Assembly: GCA_021030915.1 (NCBI GenBank)
Contig: JAGEMR010000007.1
Location: 372,001-436,000, forward strand
Length of the DNA: 64,000 nt
Direction: 5' to 3'
DNA from: Astrothelium macrocarpum
Lineage: Eukaryota; Ascomycota; Dothideomycetes; Trypetheliales; Trypetheliaceae
Below the pieces are notes generated by a model. That model saw nothing but the letters and a program-made list of their open reading frames with translations, was not told where the DNA came from and did no database searches. The first letter of the stretch is position 1, and each line of letters opens with the position of its first letter. Of this stretch, positions 56,105-64,000 are shown piece by piece. The translations under genes were made by a program, and so were the position numbers.

Positions 56105-57829
56105 CTATTCTTCATCACTCAATTCGCTCTGGCTATCTTCAGCTTTCCCCTTCTTTCTCTTCTTGCCCTTCGACTTTCCTTTACCCTTTTCCGACCTCCT
56201 ATCAACCTGATCCTGCACCCTGCCCCTCTCCTTTTCCCCTTTTCTTTGTAGTTTCACATCCAACGTCTTGAACTCTTCTCCTTCGAGATCCATACCCACC
56301 AGGCTTTCCAGTAGCTTAATTTCTTGTGCCCAGATATTCTTATCTTCGATTTCTTTACCTTTCACGTCTTTCACTACATTCCCGTCATCATCGAGCTTCG
56401 TGATTGGCGTCTCTAGGATGAGCGGTAGGCCATGTAAGCGCGACTCGTTCATAATGGAATGGAATGTTCGTAAACCCAGGAAACCTAGGCCAATATTGAA
56501 ATGAAGGTCGCGATTTGAATTGAATGGCGCCTTGCTGTCGTTCAGGTGGAGTGCCTTGAGGTATTTCAATCCAACCACGCTGTCAAATTTGTCCAGAGAC
56601 TCTTTGAAAACTTCAGGAGTGCGAATGTCATAGCCAGCGGCAAAGACATGTGCGGTATCAAGGCAAACACCAACTCGCGTCTTGTCGGAGATGAGAGCGA
56701 TGGTATCGCGAAGATCTTCAAAAGTCGAGCCAATGACATTACCACCTGCAGCCATGGTCTCAAGCACAGCAACGACAGATGAGGTGGCCTTGTGCGCATT
56801 GTTGATTTGCTGAGCAAGACGAGTAATGGCTTCTGAACGAGGATTGCCATTTGTGTTACCGGGGTGAAAGTTGTATAACTTGATGCCGAGCTTCTCGCAT
56901 CGTTTTAGGTCATCTAAAAATGAATCATACGCTTGGGTTGAGCGAGCAGAATCTGCATGGGCGAGGTTGACGAGATAGGAGCCATGGGGTAGTACGTGTT
57001 GAGCCTGATCATAGGAATGGTCTTTACAGCTTGAATGAAAGGACTCAAGGTGTTCATCTTTGAGAGCGGGGTTTTCCCATTTACGCTGAGATTTCAGAAA
57101 GAGAGCGAATGCGTTGCCGCCGATATGGACGGAGTTGGTGACTGCATTGTGGACACCTAGAGATAGCACACAGTGAGCGAAGCTCGACTTAGCTTTGAAT
57201 GGTCTAAACGTACCTCCTGCACTGCTGACATGCGCGCCCACAAACATCTTCTGGCCTAAGGTTCTCGCAGCAAGAGGCATAGACTCGGCTTGCTTCTCTT
57301 CTTTAGTCTTGCGCTTCTTTGTGACTTTTCTGACTTTGCCTCCTTCTTCGTTCTCCACAATCTCCTCTTTGGCTTCAACTTTTGTGACGGTTCCTTTTAC
57401 CTTCTTTGGACTGTTCTTTGGAGCTACGATTGGCTCGGCCTCGTTCTCCGCCGTTGAATTTTCGCTTTCGATTTCCGCCTTTCGCTTGGTGATGGCTTTG
57501 GTTTTGGCTTTCCGTGGCGTGCGATTGTGTTTTCTCGGACTTGTGGTAACCGTCTCCTTAGTCACTTCTTCGGCCTTGACTTTGGTTGTGGTGCCGTTCA
57601 CTTGTTGAGTTCGAACCCTTTTCGATACCTTCGTGATAGGAGAGCTGTGTTCCCCGGGTTCGTGTCTCCTCTTCTTCGACGCCGTTTTGTTGGTCTTGCT
57701 TGTCGTCCTGCTGGCCGCTTTAGATGTCTTGCTGCTTAGGCTAGGCTCGTCGACGGAATAATCATCGAGGTCTGAAGGTGCTGAAGACAGGTCCACATTT
57801 GAACTATTTTCTAGCTTCGCCATGGCCAT
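56105..57829 (-). CDS. APN1: AP endonuclease 1 (endonuclease IV family)
   Basis: Cuts DNA 5' of abasic sites in base-excision repair; zinc-dependent, nuclear and mitochondrial. Exons 57829..57214 and 57156..56105; total 1,668 nt, 555 aa. The 57-nt intron (GTACGT..GCTATCTCTAG) is a multiple of three without stops, so homology decides: splicing joins VGAHVSSAGG to VHNAVTNSVHIGG. Endonuclease IV metal-binding blocks follow: FALFLKSQRKW, LPHGSYLVNLAH, YNFHPGNTNG, VLETMAAGGN, VGVCLDTAHVFAAGYD, LHLNDSKAPFNSNRDLHFNIG and PLILETP. About 190 Lys/Thr/Glu-rich residues precede the core, typical of fungal Apn1 with nuclear-localisation character (KKRRH, KKRK), and a Lys-rich acidic tail ends it. Either of two neighbouring ATGs (57829 or 57823) may be used. 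Confidence 0.94.
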   Translation of the reverse strand: MAMAKLENSSNVDLSSAPSDLDDYSVDEPSLSSKTSKAASRTTSKTNKTASKKRRHEPGEHSSPITKVSKRVRTQQVNGTTTKVKAEEVTKETVTTSPRKHNRTPRKAKTKAITKRKAEIESENSTAENEAEPIVAPKNSPKKVKGTVTKVEAKEEIVENEEGGKVRKVTKKRKTKEEKQAESMPLAARTLGQKMFVGAHVSSAGGTFRPFKAKSSFAHCVLSLGVHNAVTNSVHIGGNAFALFLKSQRKWENPALKDEHLESFHSSCKDHSYDQAQHVLPHGSYLVNLAHADSARSTQAYDSFLDDLKRCEKLGIKLYNFHPGNTNGNPRSEAITRLAQQINNAHKATSSVVAVLETMAAGGNVIGSTFEDLRDTIALISDKTRVGVCLDTAHVFAAGYDIRTPEVFKESLDKFDSVVGLKYLKALHLNDSKAPFNSNRDLHFNIGLGFLGLRTFHSIMNESRLHGLPLILETPITKLDDDGNVVKDVKGKEIEDKNIWAQEIKLLESLVGMDLEGEEFKTLDVKLQRKGEKERGRVQDQVDRRSEKGKGKSKGKKRKKGKAEDSQSELSDEE

Positions 57830-58080
57830 GAATGTAAAGTTCAAGATTGGGCTCGCATGATTCTATGTGCAATTGCGAACAGAGCGCGCTGGGTGATGAT
57901 GTCGATGCATCTAATCAGGGAAGCTGCATCTAATCACGGATCTAGCCGTCACTTGCCCTAATCGGGTGATTTGTTTGTCAATGACAACAACGCCAACAAC
58001 ATCGCCTTCACCCTTCTCTCTCCCTGTGAATCTCATTGTAACTGCAATAGACATTTTGCTAGTCGATCGTGTACCTCATT
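57830..58080. promoter_or_regulatory. Shared divergent promoter APN1 / condensin subunit
   Basis: Only 251 bp between start codons of a DNA-repair gene and a chromosome-condensation gene. No site is assignable by eye. Confidence 0.5.
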
Positions 58081-61000
58081 ATGCCGGGCCGCGTCTCCAC
58101 TAAATCAGCTCGCTCCTCTGCCATTTCACGCAAATCATCCGTCCAAACCCTCAAATCACGCGCATCTACCGCAACACGCGCCTCTACCAATGCCGCCGAG
58201 ATCCCCGACGAAGGACCCGATTCCGCCTTGCGCAAAAAAGTCTGCTCTATATTTGCCGATGCACAGCGCTCAGCTGCAACACATAGGAAGTCTGTAGTCA
58301 ATTTGCGAAAGGTACAAGAGATTTGTTGTTATGAACCTACGTCGCAGTCACGTAAACACGCCGAAGAAGATTTCGACGAAGACGACTTTACAAATGAGAT
58401 TGTAAGATGTGTTATAAGACTATTGAGCATCAAGAAAAGTGAGCCGGTTGGAGATCGATTGGTCCGATTTTTGGGTCTTTTCCTCAAGCACGCCACTGAG
58501 AAAGGTCTGCGTATTCTCATCTCCCCATTCACCACATGCAGGAGCTAATGTCACACAGATAATGAAATCAATCGACCTGCTGATGCCGATGAGACCGAGG
58601 CCTACCCAGAAACACCCTCAAGCCGTCTGACATCCTCTATCATAACCCTCCTCCTTCAACTTTTGCCAGCAAAGGATAAAGTGGTACGCTTCCGCTGCAT
58701 CCAAATGATTTCCTTCATAATAAACACCCTCGACTTTATCGATGACGAACTTTTTGATTACATCCGTCTTGGTCTTCTAAAGCGCCTACGCGACAAAGAA
58801 CCTTCCGTACGTGTGCAAGCTGTGCATGGGCTCGGTCGTTTAGCCGGAGAGGGCGATGCTCAAGCCGAGGCAGAGGATAGCGACGACGAGGACTCGGCGA
58901 CGGGTATATTGGAAAAATTGCTCGATGTACTGCAGAATGATCCCAGTGGTGATGTACGACGAACGTTGCTACTGAACTTACCACTCACACCAGCGACATT
59001 GCCGTACTTGCTAGAGCGTGCGCGAGATGTCGATGGGGCGACGAGAAGAGCCTTGTATGCAAGACTACTTCCTGCGCTGGGAGATTTTCGTCATTTGTCC
59101 TTGACTCATCGGGAGAAGCTGCTTCGCTGGGGGTTGAGAGACCGTGATGATGTTGTTAGAAAAGCTACAGCAAGACTTTTTCGCGAACGATGGATTGAGG
59201 ACGTAGCAGCTTCACACAGATCACAGCCCGATAACGAAGGTGAAGATGGAGCCAATAACGACCAAGCACAATTGTCGACGGAGCCGAGCTATGATGGCCT
59301 TTTGGAGCTTTTGGAGCGCATCGACATTGTCAACTCTGGTGGTGAGACTGGAATTGCTCTGGAAGCAATGAATGAGTTCTGGGATGGTCGTCCAGATTAC
59401 CGTGAAGCAATCGCCTTGGACGATGCATTTTGGAATGAGCTGACTCCTGAAAGTGCTTTTGTCGTGCGTACGCTAAATGCTTTTTGTCGTTCTGATGAAA
59501 GCGACTCGCGTTCGGTTGATTTCATCGAGACCAAGATGCCTGAAGTCACTCGATTTGCCTTTTTGCTCGAGAAACAAATTGGTCTCTTAATCGAACAGGT
59601 CAAGAGAATCGCGGCACCTGAAGGCGAAGGTGATAACGGTGTGGAGGTAGAAGAGGATACTGTCCAGCAAGAATTCGTAGTGGAGCAGATGTTATACATC
59701 GCTTTGACTCTGGATTATAGCGACGAGATTGGGAGAAGAAAGATGAGTTCCTTGATGCGGGAGAGTCTTGCTATGCCTGAACTCCCGGAGGAGAGCACTA
59801 GACTCGTCATCGAAGTGTTAAGAAGTGTTTGTGGTCCTTATGAGGCTGGTGAAAGGGAGTTTTGTGAAGTTGTCCTAGAAGCGATCGCGGAAGTACATGA
59901 CACGATTATGGGCGAGGAGCCGTCGAAGATTGAAGACGAAGACGAGAGTTTTCATTCTGCAAGGTCAGAGCTCAGCTCAGATAGTACGCCAGCAGCAAAA
60001 GGGAAAAAGAGCAAGCAAAGGAGAGATGATTCCGAAATTAGTGAAGATGCCTCTGAAGGGATTGAAGATGAAGAGAAAGCGATCAAAGAGATTATGGTCA
60101 ATATGAAATGCCTGCATATCGCGCAATGCATGTTGCAGAATGTTCAATGCAACTTAGAGCAAAACAGTCATCTGGTGACCATGTTGAATAACTTGGTGGT
60201 CCCGGCTGTTAGGAGTCAAGAAGCACCAATCCGAGAGAGAGGCTTATTATGTCTTGGTCTCTGCTGTCTTCTGGGAAAGGTTTGTCAACGCTCTTGGTGC
60301 ATGATTCAAGATTTTCACTAACCGGTATGCAGAACCTCGCCTCTGAGAACATTACGCTTTTTTTGCACTGCTACGCTCGCGGCCATCCCGCTCTGCAGAC
60401 AATTTCTCTTCAGATCATCACTGATATTCTAACGGCACATCCGTCACTGCTGACGCCCTCTCAGCCATCTTTGGATGCTACACCCCCAGCTTCGCCTAGT
60501 AAGCGTAACGCTGACGGCACTATCCCTTCTGCACTGTTCGGGCCAGTCGTCAAGACGTTCAAGAAGGCTCTTCGTCACGAGGATCCGCATATTCAATCAA
60601 CTGCAGTCCTCTCTCTTTCTAAGCTCTTCCTAGCTCGCACGCTTACGGAGCCCTCTCTCCTGCACCTTCTCCTCACGACTTACTTCTCCCCGGATCCACA
60701 AGTCCGTGGCAATGCGGCTACTCGTCAAACACTTACCTACTTCCTTCCCGTCTATGCTCGGTCCCGATCAGATCATGCCGTTGCCATCATCTCCGTCCTC
60801 GTCCCGCTCCTGCGTGAGCTGCTGCTCGTCGCTGAAGAAGCTGCGGATGCGGATTCGGATGACGACACTGCTAATGATCTGAAGGACTGGATCGGGCTGA
60901 CGGCTGTAGGCGCGCAAGTTGTGGACTGGACGGATCCAAGGCGGAGTGCCGGTGGCGAAAGTGCAGAAGGAGAGGTCGATGGTGCTGTGCATCAATTGTT

Positions 61001-61562
61001 GGCAGCGCAGCTGCTGGGTCGAGTTCTGGCGCCGAGCTGTCCTCGTGAGGAACGCAAGATGCTGTTGGGGACGCTGGGAAAGATCGCGGTCCTTCCAAGT
61101 AAGAGCCGTCCTGATTTAGTGCGGGGGAATTTGGAGTTGGTAGTGCAGGCTACGGAAGCAAAAGTTGCGCAGGAGGCGACATCGCGAAATGTGTTGGCCA
61201 AGTTGGAGACGGCATTGAAGCGATTAGTGGATGCGATGAGAGAAGAGGGTGACGAGGTAACGACGGCGGGTAATAGCGAGGTAGGAACTGCTGCTGTTGT
61301 TGGGGTTGAAGGCCTTGAAATGAGGAGTTCAATTGGGGAAAGCCTAGGAGGAAGTGGAAGCGATGATATGCCAGACGCGGAAGGGACAGTTTTGGGTAAT
61401 GAAGATGATGAGCCAGAGCCGAATACGACGGTGATGGGAACAACGAATGTGGTGGGCGAAACTCGGCCAAAGGTTGGTGGAAGAGATAGTCTTGCGGATG
61501 AGTCTGCGGTACAAAGTCTGTTGGAAAGTTGGGATAGTGACGGCGATGATGATCTTCTCTGA
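58081..61562 (+). CDS. YCG1: Condensin complex subunit 3 (CAP-G)
   Basis: HEAT-repeat subunit of condensin that grips DNA and drives mitotic chromosome compaction. Exons 58081..58504, 58559..60279 and 60333..61562 (introns 54 and 53 nt, GTCTGC..GTCACACAG and GTTTGT..CACTAACCGGTATGCAG); total 3,375 nt, 1,124 aa. Family blocks: VRFRCIQMISFIINTLDFID, DELFDYIRLGLLKRLRDKEP, VRVQAVHGLGRLAG, then NDPSGDVRRTLLLNLPLTPAT and RWGLRDRDDVVRKATARLFRERW, with LRHEDPHIQSTAVLSLSKLF (imperfect) in exon 3. Acidic linkers (EAEDSDDEDS; EDEDESFHSARSELSSD) separate the HEAT groups. The tail is acidic and Ser-rich, a probable phosphorylation region. The stop lies only 43 bp from the stop of the next convergent gene. 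Confidence 0.93.
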
Positions 61563-61605
61563 ACGCGACTGTACCGTATTGAGGCTCTATAATGGCATTT
61601 TCCCT

Positions 61606-63108
61606 CTAACCCCACACTCGGGCGCACCCCAATGGTGGCCCCGCCCAATTCAGCTGATGCCGAATTTGTGCCTGCATGTTTTCGATGGCTGCGTTCCACT
61701 GGGCTCCCTCTCGACTGAGGGGCCCCTGAACATCACCCAGGCCATTTCTGCGGATGACATTCGTGGATATTGCCCCCGCCAGGCCGTCTGCGAGTTCATT
61801 CCCGAGAATTGTATTATGGGCGGGAACCCAAACGAAGGATACCTCAACGGCATCAGCCGCGAGGCGGTTCGTCAGCTCGATGATCTCATATAGGAGACCA
61901 TTCGAGTTCGACCTCTTTACGGATGGGAATTTTTGTAGGAATTGGAGGATTGATTGGCAGTCGGTGTAGATTATCGTGGAGGCCCTCCTGTTGCTACGAC
62001 GTTGTGTGAGCGAGATGGCTTGTCTGAGGGCCTCCAGCACGCCGATCATCTCTGCCTCTACGCCAGTTAAACGGCCGTCAACGGACAAGCCGCTGGCCAT
62101 CCAGGACCATGACCCCCCCGATTGGCGTTCCCTCCAGTACACGCCAATGCCGGCGAGGCCAAGGGAGCGTGCAGTGTCAAGATGGTGTGAAGCGTCAGTC
62201 CAAAAGACATGACGGTTTGGCTGGAGGATTTCATGCTCATCTTGAGCCCGTTTAATTGCATCGAGCCTGTCTTCGATCAAGGTAGTGCCTGCGAAGAACC
62301 AGGGCCGCTCGGGGCCGACAAAGGTGCTTCTGCGGAACACATCGAAAGAGGGTTGCGTCACGCAAACTGCTTCAAGCAACTTGGGGACGTCTGCCCACTT
62401 CTGCCGCTTCCGCGGCCCAGCCTGGCCATATGCATCGTCTTTGTCGTTGCGCTTGCGTTTTTTGGTTTGCTATTGAAGTGTTAGATTCTACCATCGAGTG
62501 CCCCCCTTGAGAGATTTTGAGCAATCATCTTACGCGAGGGGAAAATTGGAACTGTGCTGTGCTTTTTCGGTCACGAACATGTACTATGGGGCGCCTCGTA
62601 TACCCGAGCGCACGCTTTCTCGATTCGCTCTCGTGCGGAAGCGAATCGATTACGATGGGATATGCTGCGGTTCCAGTCTCTTCGGCGGGCATCTGTTTTT
62701 TTTATTAGATCCAGGTATATGGCGAACCCCAGTCATCTAAACCCAGATGTAGGCTTTACGAAGAAGAAAAGGTAAAGCCACTGGCGCTTTCATCCTTCAA
62801 TGCTCTTCTAGCTTTTCATAGGGACCGAATAGCAGAAGATTCTGCTAAAAATGGTCCACACATTAGCTTACCTGGGCAAGGATCTGTTGCTGCTGAGCTG
62901 GGTTTGCTTTCCACTGGCGTGGTTTAAATGGGCACGGAGGAATCGTCAACCGGCGTGCGGGTGCTATAGTTGGTACCGCAGATACTGGAGATGAGGCTGC
63001 TGGTGTTATGAACGGTACTGTAGCTGCTGGTGCTGGAGCTACTAGCTGGGCCAAGTATGTGTTTAGGGCCGTCACGGCGATGTAAAACTCATCATCGGAG
63101 ACATCCAT
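61606..63108 (-). CDS. RNase H-domain protein, spliced stand-alone gene
   Basis: Exons 63108..62872, 62692..62534 and 62469..61606; introns 179 nt (GTAAGC..ATCTAATA..AACAG) and 64 nt (GTAAGA..TCTAAC..TTCAATAG). All junctions are phase 0; total 1,260 nt, 419 aa. The C-terminal 220 residues are a type-1 RNase H fold with the whole active-site set: Asp in VFWTDASHH, Glu in EAEMIGVLEALR, Asp in IIYTDCQSILQF, and His/Asp in WVPAHNTILGNELAD. This type is related to the RNase H of non-LTR retroelements, but no reverse transcriptase precedes it. Instead, exons 1-2 give a Pro/Ala-rich linker and a basic, nuclear-like stretch (KKRKRNDKDD). A shorter form starting at 62692 (MPAEETGTAAYP) is possible. 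Role unknown; a co-opted nuclease is my inference. Confidence 0.65.
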
Positions 63109-63710
63109 TTTGATTCTCGAGCTTGCTGAGAGTTTTGAGAATAAGAGATTGTAGAAAATGTTTGGGAAAACGGATGCAGAAGATTATCTGGGAAAGAGAG
63201 ACTCTAGGAAACGATATGTGAAGCAGAGAGCGTCAAGAATATGGGCTGGCGAAGGTTGAATAGTCGTAAAAAGCCGGCAGAAGCCTGGAAAAGTGATGTA
63301 ACTGCTGATAAGCCGAATTCAGGCACCGAAAGTGTGCCATTAGACAAAAAAGGGTGGTGTGTAGTAGAACCAGTCTCACACTTTGTAAGGTGAGGTCAGC
63401 GGTGAAGTGAAATCAAAGAAGTTTGTGACACACAGAACCCAAATATCCAAAAACGTGCTGAATATCACTCACGCTGTCTTTTTATCGCTCCAAATTACGC
63501 ACACAAACAGACCCTAGATCTTTCCAGATTAGGTAGTATTATGGACTGATAACAAGCGTCCACAGCGGCTGACATCGACCAACTGGATACATTCCAGAAC
63601 GAAATACATCATATTGAGTGGCCTGCACTTCAACATAACCTTCGACCCATTAGACGCTGATCAGAGGGTATCCCAAAGCATTCAATCTCCATCAGCTGAG
63701 GACTTCGGCC
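63109..63710. other. Intergenic upstream of the RNase H gene
   Basis: 600 bp, no gene seen; short A/T- and G/A-rich leader. Confidence 0.45.
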
Positions 63711-64000
63711 TCACCCGAATCCACTTATCCAGCCATGCCATTCAAACTTCTCTTCATCAAAGTCATGCACAATCCAACCACCATTCCCAATTTCCCAGTA
63801 AATGCTCCGATGAAACAAGCCGAAATATGAGTGTCTTCGCCCCAATGCACCATCCATTCGCCTACCAGCCTCCTTCCCGGCCTCTTTCTTCTCACCGCCA
63901 CAAATCTGCCCTCGTAGCCCTCTTCTCCCACTTCTCTTTCACCCCCTCTCCTCCACCCAACCCCGGCACGCTCAACCTCCCCAGACTCCCGCCTCTGGGA
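63711..64000 (-). CDS. Partial gene at the right edge, unidentified
   Basis: The minus strand enters from the right edge in an open frame (GRLSVPGLGGGEGVKEKWEK; RATRADLWR). A GTGAGA donor at 63890-63895 and an AG near 63808 would splice it, in phase, to IYWEIGNGGWIVHDFDEEK, FEWHGWISGFG and a stop at 63711. This model is attractive because the last stretch reads like a real C-terminus, but it rests on one weak acceptor. A second frame open over the same DNA (residues 1-68 of a minus ORF ending at 63725) is an alternative. No domain was recognised. Confidence 0.35.

Noticed and set aside
61606..62379. RNase H region as a plain retrotransposon fragment
   Set aside because: Phase-0 splice sites upstream extend it into a coherent 419-aa gene and no RT lies nearby; kept as a gene with moderate confidence.

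Overview
This window comes from a filamentous ascomycete (Pezizomycotina), most likely a dothideomycete-like genome. The evidence is short introns (about 46-180 nt, mostly 48-60) with GT..AG ends and CTAAC/CTGAC-type branch sites, fungal-only gene families (Pil1 eisosome protein, GT25-like fungal glycosyltransferase, Helo-like/ankyrin protein), and a transposon degraded by C-to-T mutation of the RIP type. Most models below were built by joining open frames at splice sites. Where noted, the summed exon length is divisible by three, which is an internal check on the model.

Layout. 1-5.7 kb: a Ulp2-type SUMO protease (cut by the left edge) and an eIF4E-family cap-binding protein, both on the minus strand. 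7.4-21.9 kb: a small F-box-like protein, an RA-PH adaptor, a GT25-like glycosyltransferase, a secreted CE1/feruloyl-esterase-like enzyme, an eight-exon F-box protein, a 212-bp MITE-like repeat, a tiny Arg/Ser/Tyr-rich ORF and a Pil1/Lsp1 eisosome BAR protein. 22-31 kb: DIM1 rRNA dimethylase divergent from a mitochondrial cysteine-synthase-like enzyme, a conserved uncharacterised protein, an orphan two-TM Ser/Thr-rich protein and an HSL-type hydrolase. 31-37 kb: COG6 (Golgi tethering) divergent from ATG9 (autophagy). 38-48 kb: an accessory-looking stretch with a DUF829 protein, a stand-alone adenylation-domain enzyme, a secreted SGNH esterase, a 2.16-kb pogo/Fot1-type transposon with near-perfect ends and a wrecked AT-rich core, and a SnoaL-like protein. 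50-64 kb: a Helo-like/ankyrin gene with one frameshift, IMP3, a five-finger C2H2 factor, APN1, condensin subunit YCG1/CND3, a spliced RNase H-domain gene and the end of a further gene at the right edge.

Housekeeping genes (SUMO protease, translation factor, DIM1 and IMP3 for small-subunit ribosome biogenesis, COG6, ATG9, APN1, condensin) are interleaved with secreted esterases and fast-evolving genes. I see no secondary-metabolite cluster, CRISPR array, rRNA gene or convincing tRNA. The most notable structures are the transposon with intact ends and a strongly context-biased mutation pattern, the ankyrin gene with an A8 frameshift, the RNase H gene that looks like a spliced host gene rather than a retroelement scrap, and a 16-nt microexon in the large F-box gene.
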